Of a DNA stretch of 64,000 nt, positions 55,117-64,000 are shown one piece after another. A program made the translations under genes and the position numbers. Positions within the stretch are counted from its first letter, which is position 1. The number at the start of each line of letters is the position of its first letter. The notes under the pieces are model-generated. The model did no database searches. It was not told where the DNA came from and saw only the letters and a program-made list of their open reading frames with translations. The stretch comes from Cyanidiococcus yangmingshanensis (taxonomy: Eukaryota; Rhodophyta; Bangiophyceae; Cyanidiales; Cyanidiaceae). The stretch spans positions 248,001-312,000 of the forward strand of contig VWRR01000010.1 in assembly GCA_013995675.1 (NCBI GenBank), given 5' to 3'.

Positions 55117-57035
55117 ATGCTCTCTTGGCTGGCGCTGGCTCGTCGGCTAACGCAAAGAAGACGACAACGAAAAATTCTGGACAGAAGGTTGCATCTTTCG
55201 AACTCTCCGTCTCTATTTGGTGCTTTGGTGTGTTTACGTACTTGTGCTTCTGCTCCCTTATGAGGTCGCTGGGGAGACGCTCTGCGACTATTGCTCTCAG
55301 ATCGGGCGCGCTTGTAACACGACGCTTAGTCAGTGCGTGCCCTGCACACCAACTCTAGGATGTACAGAAAAACAAGTCTGCGACACCAGGACCGGCACTT
55401 GTACTGTGAAAGATCTATTTCAACCGTTTCTGTGGTCCGACGGCGTGCTCATCGTTCTGGTGTTTCTCGCGACGGGTCTTTCCAACGCGGGCGGAATCGG
55501 TGGAGGCATTCTGCTAGTCCCGCTTTTGAGTCTGTTTGCTGGTTTTACATTGAAAAATGCGAGTGCGAACGCACAACCGTTGATCTTTGCCGCATCGATA
55601 GCGAACTGCGATGGTGAATATTCCTCGTCGACATGCGGCACGGGACGCCCCTCGTATTGACTGGAACCTGGTTGCGTGCACGGTGCCTTTCTTTCTTATG
55701 GGCACCACACCAGGCACCTTTATGAATCAGGCATTTCCAAGCTACTTCACAGCTTTCGTATTGGCGGCTTTGTTGGCTGTGCTCTCTGTTCAGAGCGGTA
55801 TCTTTGGCCTTCGCCTACTCCGGGAGCGTCTACATAAGAAACCGAATGCCTCTGGGAATGAGGCGGCGTCACCAAAAAGGGGCACATCGGTCGAAAGCGT
55901 GCACTCAGCTGGGACATCACAGACAGCGGCGTATTCGGATGTGGATCGGGCGTACCGCACTTAAAGAGGGTATGGTGGGATCGACCCAAACCCACTTGAC
56001 GACTGGAACCGACTCGGCGTCCGAGGATCGCTTGATGCTCTCTGGAGCAGCACCATCATCACCTCGATCCTCAACGATACACTGAGACGACCAACCATTC
56101 GACGAACTCGAGTGCATTACCGGGGTCGCCATCGGTGGGAACGTTATTGGAGGACGGCGCTGCCAATCATTCATCTGCGTTGATGGCTAGGAAAGCGAGT
56201 CCAAGTATGGTTACATGCAAGACCCAATCACAGAGGCAGTCCCTGAGGTTGGTCTGTCGCCTAGACCCGTTGCTATGCGCGCGGAATCGTGAAGAACTGC
56301 TCGCCGCTGAACGGCCCTGGTTTCAATGGCGCTACATGCTATTCCTTCTATGTTGCTGAGTTATCCTGTTCATCATTCAGCTCTTTTCAGGATCGGCAGC
56401 GAGAAGCTCACCGCTAGGGCATTCCCCTCTGTGGCGCAGTATACTGGGTACTGTTCAGCATCCAGGAGTCTGTGCTTTTCCTCCTCGGTTGTCTCACAAT
56501 ATGGCGGAACTTGAGACTGAATGCTCTGCGCGATCGCGTTGGTTACCCCTGGTATCAGAAGAATGGTCTCGGCGACATTCGTTGGACCAGAAACTTGATT
56601 TTCGGGTACCCGATCTGGGCATTCGTTGCGGGTGTCTTTGGAACATGGGTCGGTATTGGAGGCAGCTCCTTGTTGATACCATTCCTGAACCTTGTTGGGC
56701 ACGCAGATCCAGCGACGGTCCAGTCGAGTATGTCCATCTCAAATCTGCTGGGCAGCGCGTCGGGCGCCTTTGTCTACCTGGCCCAGGGACGTCTGAATAT
56801 ATCCTATGCGCTCTTTTACGGGCTGTTCGCCTTGCTGGGCAGTTACACTGGCGTCTGGATGGTCTACTTTCTGGTGGAACGCTATCAGATAAGGGCGCTC
56901 TTTGTGTTCGCCCTGACGATCTGTTTCGTGACAGCTCTCGGCGCGATACTCTACATCGCAATTCGGAATACACTCGGTGTTGAGGCTGCTGGTGTCGGAT
57001 GGGTTTTCACCAACATCTGTAGGTATGTAGGCTAA
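55117..57035 (+). CDS. TauE/SafE family anion exporter (plant type), four to five frame changes and one in-frame TGA
   Basis: A polytopic membrane protein; relatives export sulfite or sulfoacetate, and plant members are uncharacterised. A hydrophobic leader (VYVLVLLLPYEVAG) precedes a lumenal Cys-rich segment (LCDYCSQIG...CVPCTPTLGC). The two family repeats follow: LSNAGGIGGGILLVPLL...FTLKNASANAQPL in the N half and VFGTWVGIGGSSLLIPFLNL...GHADPATVQSSMSISNL in the C half, with a cytosolic Ser-rich loop between them. Frames run 1?-2-0-1-2-0: N-terminal join near 55210 (uncertain), SIAN/MVNIPRRH near 55610, loop joins near 55965 and 56110, and SPLG/IPLCGAVYW near 56412, each +1. A TGA at 56357-56359 sits inside the membrane segment WRYMLFLLCC-VILFIIQLF where homologues often have Trp. 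The ATG at 55117 is the best start. Confidence 0.85.
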
Positions 57036-58253
57036 GCAGGGTCAGAAGAGATTCAGGTGAGTCGTCTTGTGGCAGTCCGCGCGTCGGGCCGTCACGATGC
57101 ATGGGTGCTCGCCCACGGGCATCGCTTCACAAGCGCGACTTTGGGGGAGTTGTATGGCTCGATCGTCCATCAGGTCGCTTGTCTCAGCGGAGGACATCCC
57201 ATTTGGAAACACATCAGCTTGGACATTGTGCTTTATTTCATTTCTGATTTGCTTTCGTTTTTGAATGAGAGGGAAGCGTTGAGCTGTGTGCAACGTGAAG
57301 TAACCACCCAAACATCTTTGGGAAAGCCGATGAACGAGACTGACTGACCCGAAACGAGCGGTGCCCAAGTACTGCCCTCAAGGTACTGATCGAGTACACC
57401 TTGCATACGTCGTTGCGATGCCGCCGCATTTCTGTGACACACGCGCCGCATCGTACACGCTCAATGCCCAGGAGCGTGCCCGACCTGCCAGAAACGATAC
57501 CACGGATCGCCATCGCGACAAGATCAGGGTGACACGTCCGGCCGAAGCGACGAACCTCACTCCTATAGATCATCATGCCTCATCCCAAAACGCCTTAACG
57601 TGCAACCCCCAAACCTATAGATTGGATCATCGGCATGCAACGACGAGCCGCAGCGACCAGCCATCCCCTTCAGAAACCATTGACGACGAGCGCGCACGCC
57701 AGCGCAGTGCTTTCGAAACCCGCCCTAAACCATACGACACGCACATAAACACACTCCGCTTGATACACATCGCCACGAACATGCCTCGCTGACACCCGGC
57801 ATCAACGAATCCGAGACGCTGATCAGACAGGCGACGCTGTGATCGTCTGCCGTCCCGTTCGCGCTGAAAAACATCGAACGACTCGCGTCGCATCACCAGT
57901 CCTGTCCCGAAAGGTCGATTTGTCGCAGATGATACCATCTAGAGCGGCGCGAGATTGCCGCCGGTTTTCTCAAGAATTGGAAGGAAATTCCCTTATCGGT
58001 CTCGGAGATATTTTCGCCGCGGGTTGCGTGTTTGCAGGGCGGCGGGGGGTGTGCCGCCGCGGGCCATTCTCGCGACCAAGCGCTCGTCCGCCAGGTCGTT
58101 CGATTGTGGGTTTGACTGCGCTCGAGACAACAAACGGGAAGCGATATTAACAAGAGTCTGTTCGACTGACTTGACATAGCTGCGACGGCTTGATCTGATA
58201 CTTATTAACTGACTTTTTTTGGACACGAGTTGACAGCTGGGTCCGCAACGCTG
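57036..58253. other. Intergenic region upstream of endosulfine gene
   Basis: About 1.2 kb. Open frames on both strands have no recognisable similarity. A run of T with ATTAACTGAC just before (about 58204-58218) resembles the 3' part of an intron, so a 5' non-coding exon of the next gene is possible. Confidence 0.35.
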
Positions 58254-58886
58254 ATGACAAACGACACAATGCGAGGGCTGGCCACTAGCGAACCCCATAT
58301 TGGGGCACGAGCTGGCTCGACGGTTGCGACCACGTCACCGGAGCAACAGCATTGGCAGGAAGAGTCACTTCGGCGCAAGTATGGGAACTTGCCGAATAAG
58401 CGGGATATACTCCAACGAAGGCTTCGGGCGAACCACTTACACGAGCGCAAGTTCTACGACAGTGCGGACGCGACGCTCGCCAAGGCCGGACGCGAGAGCG
58501 TGGACCAAGTCGGTGAAGACCACCCATACGTCCCGCCAGGGTTGACGCCACTGACACGTCGCGGCTTGAACGGGAGCCACTGCAGTGATCAGAACCATAG
58601 TGGAAGTTCGTCGGACGAGGGCGGCGACGTACCTGTTGAAGTTGCTGGAGCGACCCCAGCGTTGCCTCCGAACTTGCCAACAGCGACGGCGTTCAGTGGG
58701 GATCGGTCTCAGACCCAGCGTCTGAGCAGTGAGCGCCCACGGGAAAACTCGATCACCTCCTCTGCGTCCTCGGTGGGCTCCGCTGTTGGTCTGGTTCCGC
58801 TTCGGCGAAGCGCTGAGGTACAGCGAAGTGAGCTGCCTCCAGTTGCAGAGCCGAGCTCAGTCTTACACTGGTTACCAGACACCTAG
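58254..58886 (+). CDS. Endosulfine/ARPP-19/Igo family PP2A-B55 inhibitor
   Basis: Members of this family are phosphorylated by Greatwall/Rim15 and then block PP2A-B55, promoting mitotic entry or quiescence. 210 residues; the conserved block is residues 39-80: LRRKYGNLPNKRDILQRRLR, then HERKFYDSADATLAKAGR. It matches yeast Igo1 (KKDILSKRLQ.RKYFDSGDYALSKAG) across its length. The phosphosite context FDSGDY appears here as YDSADA, with Ser70 the likely target. The remainder is Ser/Pro-rich and disordered and is longer than in animals (about 110-120 residues). The frame opens upstream at a TTG; 58254 is the first ATG and a second lies at 58269. The frame is intact. Confidence 0.87.
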   Translation: MTNDTMRGLATSEPHIGARAGSTVATTSPEQQHWQEESLRRKYGNLPNKRDILQRRLRANHLHERKFYDSADATLAKAGRESVDQVGEDHPYVPPGLTPLTRRGLNGSHCSDQNHSGSSSDEGGDVPVEVAGATPALPPNLPTATAFSGDRSQTQRLSSERPRENSITSSASSVGSAVGLVPLRRSAEVQRSELPPVAEPSSVLHWLPDT

Positions 58887-59120
58887 GGTACTTGAACTTT
58901 ACGGAAGCACGTATATTGCACAGCGCTTGTCTGGTTCGCTGTTTGGGTCACGGAACGTACCATCGATAACCTAAACCTAACTGTTCATAGTCTTGGACGC
59001 CGAGCGGAAGAGATGATCAACAACTAGTACGAGGCTCCTGCGGTTCGTTGGCGCCGCTGTCGGACAGACTCGTTCGGTGTGGGTCAGGCCTTGTGGCACG
59101 CTCGTGGTCAACCAGGGGCC

Positions 59121-59576
59121 ATGAGAGACCTGAGCGCGAACTCGAGCTCAGGTGCTGGGCCCACTGCAGAGAAACCAACCGCAGACGCTAGAGTTTTCTC
59201 CGAATCAGAAACAGAGTTGATCCTGCGTGAGATTTTGCTAGACGGAAGTTTTGACGAGCTGCGGAGCGGGATTCTGGAGAAGCTACGCGCCAGTGGCGAG
59301 CTAGAGACACTGCGAGTCCAAGCCCAGGCTGTTGCTCGAGGTGCTCTGGAGCGTCACGAAGACGAGGTACAACGAGCGTTCCTGGCCTCTGTCGGACGTG
59401 TCGAGGACGCGAAGCGAAGCGAACTGCTCGCCCTGATTCGCGCTGAGCTATATCGCGGAGAACTCTCTCGCGTATTCGACCGCAAACTGCAACGGGCGTT
59501 GGATCGAGGGGAGTTTGCTGAAAAAGTCTGGCAGAGTCTGAGTCGAGTCTACGCACGTATCCATCAACAAGACTAG
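59121..59576 (+). CDS. Possible COMPASS Shg1/BOD1-domain protein
   Basis: 151 residues from the ATG at 59121. After a disordered Ser/Ala-rich start, the rest is strongly helical: ETELILREILLDGSFDELRS, GILEKLRASGELETLRVQAQ, LLALIRAELYRGELSRVFDR. The order (helix, short loop, FD..R...L, about 10 residues, LR..V, then a second helical unit) fits the Shg1 domain shared by yeast COMPASS subunit Shg1 and animal BOD1, which act in H3K4 methylation and PP2A regulation. ENY2/Sus1 shows a similar pattern and is the main alternative. The frame is intact. Placed 234 bases after the endosulfine gene on the same strand. Confidence 0.45.
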   Translation: MRDLSANSSSGAGPTAEKPTADARVFSESETELILREILLDGSFDELRSGILEKLRASGELETLRVQAQAVARGALERHEDEVQRAFLASVGRVEDAKRSELLALIRAELYRGELSRVFDRKLQRALDRGEFAEKVWQSLSRVYARIHQQD

Positions 59577-60381
59577 GTTCGGAGGCCTTGTCACCTAGAT
59601 GGACTTGTGCACAGGTAGAGAGCGCCACTCGAGTCACGGGTAGCGCAACTTCGAGCTGCGGAACGAGACAAAGCTTGAGCTGGTTGCGCAACTGCCATTC
59701 GTGTTGGAAAGGGTCATGCAGGTGACTGGCTCTCGAGCATGGTCCGGAGACTTTCCATCTCGGGCGCAGGAGCAAGACGAACTCGTGCATGAACGTCTTC
59801 TGTGAATGGCCATAAAACGTGCTGGTCGCGCTTTAGGGGGTTTCGTTTGATCTAACGGAGCCAAAGGGGGTAGTTTTGCGCACCAGCTTGTTCTTCGTGC
59901 CGGTTCGTCGACATCGCATCGCGCGAAACAATACTGGTCTGCCCAGATGGGAATCCTCCAAGGAGAGGGCGTCGAGGTCAAAAATTCGCAAAACGCTCCC
60001 TAACACGTGGCTCGAGCTCGCTTTCCATAGCAGTCACCAGAAACCGTCTCCAAGGCTGGGCGTCACCCTGTGAAGAAGCGCTCAACGTCCTCCATCTCAA
60101 TCCGAAAAGCGATTGATGATGATGATTCGTAGATAGCGTTCGCTTTGGCCAAGTCGTCACAGCAAAGTTACAGCGAGCGCATATTCCTCGGTTATGATCG
60201 AGGGCAACCGACCCCATCTCAACTGGCCTCAATCAGGTATCCGTTGATAAAGTCGGTTGAATACAAACAGCTTTGGTACTGGTTCCACTGGAAAGCAGGG
60301 AGAGTGCTCCAAGTCCCCCACCTGAAGCGAATACAGTGTTGGCCAAGGACGCGACACGAGACAATCGTACGTTTGGCAGCG
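59577..60381. other. Convergent intergenic region
   Basis: About 800 bases between the Shg1-like gene and TOE1. No gene or RNA recognised. Confidence 0.4.
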
Positions 60382-62082
60382 TCAGCATGCTGGCAAAGAC
60401 GTATCCGGTACAGAAAGCATCATAGCCGGCGGAATGCGCGGCACAACGAAGTTGCCTGGTGTCGCAATGACCGCCTTCATAGGGCAGGCTACCTGGCTCT
60501 TCTGCTCGGCGAGGATTCGATTCGGGTTGCCTGGTTTCGCCACTGGTGCCGGTGCTACTTGGCCATCCAGCTCGTCCAATATGGCGAAGCGATTGCTTGC
60601 TTGAGCGCCTCGAGATGATGGTTTTGAAGGCATCGGCGGTGATTGACTTGCCTGTGTTGAATAGAGTGCCACCGACTCATTTTCGTCTTCGCCCCGCATA
60701 TGCAGAGGTCGGTCATCGTCGGGCGTCTTATCGAGAGCTCCTCGACCAGCTGTGGTCCCAGTTGTGCTAGGCAGAGCGGCACCATCGAAAGACGGGTTTG
60801 TCGCCGACAGTGCCGAGGAAGCTGCAACCGCTCTATCCAGACCATCGTAGGGTATTGAGCCTGGTTTCGAAGAGGCGCTTCCCGAATCGATCGAACGATA
60901 GCGCTGTTCCCGAGTGGCTGCATCGGAACTCCGTTTGCAATCGTGGGACTCCTCGTCAGCATCTATGATCCGGTCAATGTCGTGCGAGAAGCGGCAGTAT
61001 ATACCATGATTACAGTAACCAAAACGTGCATATCTTCGACAAACTCGTTGCCGAGGGGTCCTTCCCGGAGTCGCGGCACACTCGGCCTGAGCGCTCCCCG
61101 GACTCGACTGTAACCATGACGTCTGGGGAAAGTTCACGTGAACCCCGAGCCGTTCGCGAAACCAGCGGCGCTCATGTTTGCGGAAGAGATACTCAAGGTA
61201 GGAGGGGCAGTCAAAGAACCGCGCAGGAACAAAGTCCTCCAAAACGCGGGTATCAAAGAAACGCCCAGGACAGAGCTCTGAGAGGCGCGCCATGAACCCA
61301 TCTATGGTCGGTGGAAGCGGGGCTTCAAAAGCCGCAAACATGAGCATCAAATCGTATAGACCATTATGCAAGATAACGGGCTTTGCGCTACCCAAAAGGA
61401 CACTGAGCACATGCAGCGGTTTCGTTGGCAACCCAAAAACGTCATTTCGACGACGACGACGCTTCAACTCGGGAGGTTTTTCGCTATTCCGCTTTTCGGT
61501 AGCGTCTCCGTGGTCGCTGAGACCAGTCGTCTCCTGATTTTCATCTCGTCTGCTTTCGTGACCCCCAGAGATATTGATGCTGCCGCTAGACTCGCTTTCG
61601 GCAGCGGTTGCCCGGCGATACGGAATACCGTAAGCGAAGACGCGATTGAAATCCATACCGTGATGGGCGAGGAAGGTCGCTGTGTCTCCTGAAACCGTAA
61701 ACAAATCCTGACACAGAAACAAAAATTCCAGAACGTGCACATCGTACATACAGACGGGTGGAATCCCAGGCGACTCGTCCGTGTTCTCCTGCCGACGGTT
61801 GCAGAGGCCCAAGACTGATCCATGTAGGGCCTCGCTCTGGGCCCTGAAACAGGCGATACCGACCGAGAAAATCGCACTTGTCGTAGAGAGGCGACGGATG
61901 GCTTCGTATCGTTCGTCCAAGTCGGGCGAATAGACGGCACTGTCCTCACCAGTGCCAGAAAACTCGGTGTCGATCGCAAGGAACGTGCTGTGCTCCAGAC
62001 ACTCGCGCAGCGCCTCGAGTCCATCACGATGATTTCGCCGATCGAAGACGCAACCTGTACAAGAAAAAGAGCCCTGCTGCAT
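60382..62082 (-). CDS. TOE1: TOE1-type DEDD deadenylase with CCCH zinc finger
   Basis: A nuclear 3'-5' exonuclease that trims the tails of snRNAs and other small RNAs in Cajal bodies of animals. 566 residues from the ATG at 62082, in one intact frame. CAF1-type nuclease: STFLAIDTEFSG (Asp38 and Glu40), the TOE1-specific HHGMDFNRVFAYGIPYRRA, VILHNGLYDLMLMF (Asp244), GRFFDTRVLEDF, PSYLEYLFRKHER. A basic signal RRRRRR lies in the insert at about residue 207. A CCCH finger at residues 348-367 (C-x8-C-x5-C-x3-H) is followed by SHDIDRIIDADEE, the exact arrangement of human TOE1 (SHDIDLIIDTDE). The C-terminal 190 residues are disordered. The frame is open to a GTG 14 codons upstream; 62082 is its first ATG. 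Confidence 0.96.
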   Translation of the reverse strand: MQQGSFSCTGCVFDRRNHRDGLEALRECLEHSTFLAIDTEFSGTGEDSAVYSPDLDERYEAIRRLSTTSAIFSVGIACFRAQSEALHGSVLGLCNRRQENTDESPGIPPVCMYDVHVLEFLFLCQDLFTVSGDTATFLAHHGMDFNRVFAYGIPYRRATAAESESSGSINISGGHESRRDENQETTGLSDHGDATEKRNSEKPPELKRRRRRNDVFGLPTKPLHVLSVLLGSAKPVILHNGLYDLMLMFAAFEAPLPPTIDGFMARLSELCPGRFFDTRVLEDFVPARFFDCPSYLEYLFRKHERRWFRERLGVHVNFPQTSWLQSSPGSAQAECAATPGRTPRQRVCRRYARFGYCNHGIYCRFSHDIDRIIDADEESHDCKRSSDAATREQRYRSIDSGSASSKPGSIPYDGLDRAVAASSALSATNPSFDGAALPSTTGTTAGRGALDKTPDDDRPLHMRGEDENESVALYSTQASQSPPMPSKPSSRGAQASNRFAILDELDGQVAPAPVAKPGNPNRILAEQKSQVACPMKAVIATPGNFVVPRIPPAMMLSVPDTSLPAC

Positions 62083-62566
62083 AAAGCAAGCACCAGAGAC
62101 CCAGATCAGCGGGACGCAAGGCACTGAAACGGTCTCAGAGGTTTCTCTCTTACTTTAGGTGTATTCTCGAGCGCTGTTGATTGCGTTTTCCCGCTCCGGC
62201 GAAGGTTTGCCAAACTGAGCCCCAAGCCAGAAGTTTTCAGCGGAGCACCGAAAGCTCCTTGTTGGAAGCCGACCCCGACCAGATCGAGACAGAGAGACCT
62301 GCACACTTCCAGGAACGAAAGATGCACTGCAGATATCAAATGTCCTCGGCCATCGAGTGCCAACCAGTATACTCGTATCGCTTTGGGAGAGCATTTTGAA
62401 TAAAAAGTGTAGGCCACCCAGATCCTATAACTATAGCATTCGTAGCGACCATGATCAGTTTATCATGATTGAACCTGTTTTCATGCAGGTTCACGTTGGC
62501 GATGAGCAAATGAGGTGATATCGTTGAGAAAAGTTTGTAACGCTAAATAAGTTGGCAGCATGAATG
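62083..62566. other. Intergenic region upstream of TOE1
   Basis: About 480 bases. No gene recognised; the TOE1 promoter should lie here. Confidence 0.35.
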
Positions 62567-62803
62567 TCACCGTTTGTCTTCACTAGTGCCCTGGATCGAG
62601 ACAGGTTTCCTAAAACAGTCGAGAAAAGCGCACATAGACGCGATTGAGCAGTTCCAGACGACCTCGGCTGAACCAAAAGGTGGAGGAGTCGGACCCTGCA
62701 GACACGACTGGTAGACCGTGTCTGGGGCGTTGCACCAGCTCTGCCCTATACACACCGAAAAAGCAAGCGCCAAAAATGAGTTTCCCATTCTTCGTAGAGA
62801 CAT
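62567..62803 (-). CDS. Candidate small secreted Cys-rich protein
   Basis: 78 residues from the ATG at 62803. The N-terminus MSLRRMGNSFLALAFSVCIG has the form of a signal peptide (basic start, hydrophobic core). The mature part has Cys at positions 24, 34, 52, 58 and 63, with short polar segments and Pro-rich spacing (GPTPPPFGSAE). Cys18 falls in the signal core. No family is recognised. It occupies an otherwise empty gap between TOE1 and NEMF, and a frame on the plus strand covers the same bases (62718-63131) but has an unremarkable basic composition. Confidence 0.35.
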   Translation of the reverse strand: MSLRRMGNSFLALAFSVCIGQSWCNAPDTVYQSCLQGPTPPPFGSAEVVWNCSIASMCAFLDCFRKPVSIQGTSEDKR

Positions 62804-63296
62804 GAACGATATGTGGTTACAGAACGACTTCAAAAGCGTGCCTAGCCACCGAGTCGTAGGTCTTTTCCGACACCTTCCTTCGAGACCGCACAGCAACGTT
62901 CCCAGACAACACACTTCTCCAATCGCGCTCAGAGCTCTATCGAAAGCGACTCGAGTGATTCAGTTGCCCAACTGGACGAGAAGAGGAACGCTGGCTCCTA
63001 GCGAGCAGCCCACAAGCTTGATGGAGACTTGCAGCAGCTCGCCTCGACCGCGAGACAGGCACCTCAATAGTACTCGAGGCAACGCTCCATCGATCCGACC
63101 AATACCTAACTCATCTCAAATAGTTCACTGAACACGGTCATCAACTGTAGCGATCGTCCTGCTTTCCAGTCCACTAGAGTTTGTTTTTTCAGAGAAACCA
63201 ACTTTCTCGTCCGGCGAGCTAGTTGGCCAGTCATTTTGCAGAGCACCGGCTGTCTCACGCATGGCCTACTTCCGCCCTTAACGACTGTTCTCTATC
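62804..63296. other. Intergenic region upstream of NEMF
   Basis: About 490 bases with no recognised gene; expected to hold the NEMF promoter. Confidence 0.35.
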
Positions 63297-64000
63297 ATGA
63301 CGCCTCCGAGAAGAAAAAATAAGTTTTCTCTATTGGACTTGCGAGCGGAAGTGGCATTCTTGCGAGACAAACTGGGTTCTGGAGCTCGTGTGCTCAATGT
63401 CTACAACCTGAGTCGCAAGACCTATCTGTTGAAACTTTCAGTGCCGCCGAGCGGCTCGGTGAGCCGAGCAACAACGACAGACTCGGACGAGCTTGTGCTA
63501 ACAGGGGATAGCAGCTGGCAGCGTGAGTATCTGCTCATCGAGTCTGGCATTCGGTTGCATACGACGCGCTTTGCACGTCAAGCAGCTGCTGCATATGTGG
63601 CGCCAAACAAAGCGTCAGCCAGGATTGCGGACTCACCGGATGATGTCGCATCAACAACGACTCAGTTAGCGAGCTTGGACCTGGACGAACGAGACCGCGA
63701 TCTCCAGCTCGTGCTTCAACGGCAACGTTCACTCACAGGGCAATGGAATCGAGCTCAGCCTGGAGGCGGTAGTGCTACTGAACTGCCGTCGGGGTTCGCC
63801 CTCAAACTGCGAAAACACTTGCGAACGCGTCGACTCGCTGAGATCACTCAGCTAGGTATTGATCGTGTGGTTGACCTGCGGTTTGTTGGCGGCTCCCAAT
63901 CAACGGCAGCTTACAAGGCGAATCCAGGCGTGACGCCTTCGCGGGCCCTGCTCGAGAGCCACCTCATCGTCGAACTGCACTCGGGTGGAAACATTATCCT
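63297..64000 (+). CDS. NEMF/Rqc2 (NFACT family) ribosome quality-control factor, 5' part
   Basis: Binds peptidyl-tRNA on stalled 60S subunits and directs CAT-tailing with the ligase Listerin. The ATG at 63297 opens a frame that continues past the window end. It starts KNKFSLLDLRAEVAFLRDKL, then GARVLNVYNLSRKTYLLKLS, EYLLIESGIRLHTTRFARQ, LPSGFALKLRKHLRTRRLAE, LGIDRVVDLRFVG and LIVELHSGGNIIL, which reproduce the human NEMF NFACT-N domain in order. Two low-complexity inserts (Thr/Ser after SVPPSG; Asp/Arg around DLDERDRDLQ) are extra to the family. The catalytic and RNA-binding C-terminal domains lie outside the window. The frame is intact. Confidence 0.94.
   Translation, partial: MTPPRRKNKFSLLDLRAEVAFLRDKLGSGARVLNVYNLSRKTYLLKLSVPPSGSVSRATTTDSDELVLTGDSSWQREYLLIESGIRLHTTRFARQAAAAYVAPNKASARIADSPDDVASTTTQLASLDLDERDRDLQLVLQRQRSLTGQWNRAQPGGGSATELPSGFALKLRKHLRTRRLAEITQLGIDRVVDLRFVGGSQSTAAYKANPGVTPSRALLESHLIVELHSGGNII

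Noticed and set aside
1-64000. Transposons, virus-like elements, CRISPR arrays, rRNA genes
   Set aside because: No transposase, reverse transcriptase, capsid-like, repeat-spacer or rRNA sequence was recognised on either strand.

Overview
The window is nuclear DNA of a gene-dense, intron-poor unicellular eukaryote. The best fit is a thermoacidophilic red alga of the Cyanidiophyceae (Cyanidioschyzon/Cyanidiococcus type), at roughly 50-55% GC. Reasons: almost every gene is a single exon; the one intron I can prove (calmodulin) has near-invariant GTAAGT and ACTAAC signals; and the gene set mixes plant-type genes (L-galactose dehydrogenase, GPAT9, argininosuccinate lyase, TauE/SafE carrier) with general eukaryotic nuclear genes (BET protein, TOE1, NIPBL/Scc2, DNA ligase I, NEMF, endosulfine) and organelle translation genes (Cys-tRNA ligase, MnmE, IF-2, stomatin-like 2). 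The lineage is inferred; no species marker was found.

Layout. 0-6.4 kb: cysteinyl-tRNA synthetase (-, runs off the left edge), L-galactose dehydrogenase (+), bromodomain-NET protein (-). 6.4-17 kb: a large helical protein, possibly Med12 (+), GPAT9 (-), calmodulin (+), stomatin-like 2 (+). 17-25.8 kb: a very large disordered protein (+), a coiled-coil protein (-), a membrane-anchored staphylococcal-nuclease-like protein (+). 26-33 kb: MnmE (-), a GT71 mannosyltransferase (+), IF-2 (-). 33-40 kb: two divergent CAP/SCP-domain paralogues and argininosuccinate lyase (-). 40.9-50.3 kb: cohesin loader Scc2/NIPBL (+) and DNA ligase I (+). 51-64 kb: an MFSD1-like transporter (-), a TauE/SafE carrier (+), an endosulfine/Igo protein (+), a possible COMPASS Shg1/BOD1 subunit (+), TOE1 deadenylase (-), a small Cys-rich secreted candidate (-), and the 5' part of NEMF/Rqc2 (+).

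The most unusual observation is the state of the reading frames. About half of the conserved genes change frame repeatedly, while protein homology runs on across each change with no room for an intron. Nearly every change I could follow (about 33 by hand, in nine genes) goes the same way, equivalent to one extra base (+1). The other conserved genes, totalling about 13 kb, show no change at all. The likeliest cause is insertion-biased consensus error in a long-read assembly, but the single direction and uneven distribution deserve checking against reads and proteome before the genes are called pseudogenes or the cause is called error.

No ribosomal RNA, convincing tRNA, CRISPR array, transposon or virus-like element was recognised. 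Intergenic spaces of 0.3-1.8 kb mostly hold nothing I can support, apart from two tetranucleotide repeats. Functionally the window is a sample of housekeeping genes (organelle translation, DNA replication and cohesion, RNA 3'-end processing, lipid, arginine and ascorbate synthesis, secretory glycosylation) with no evident operon-like cluster.
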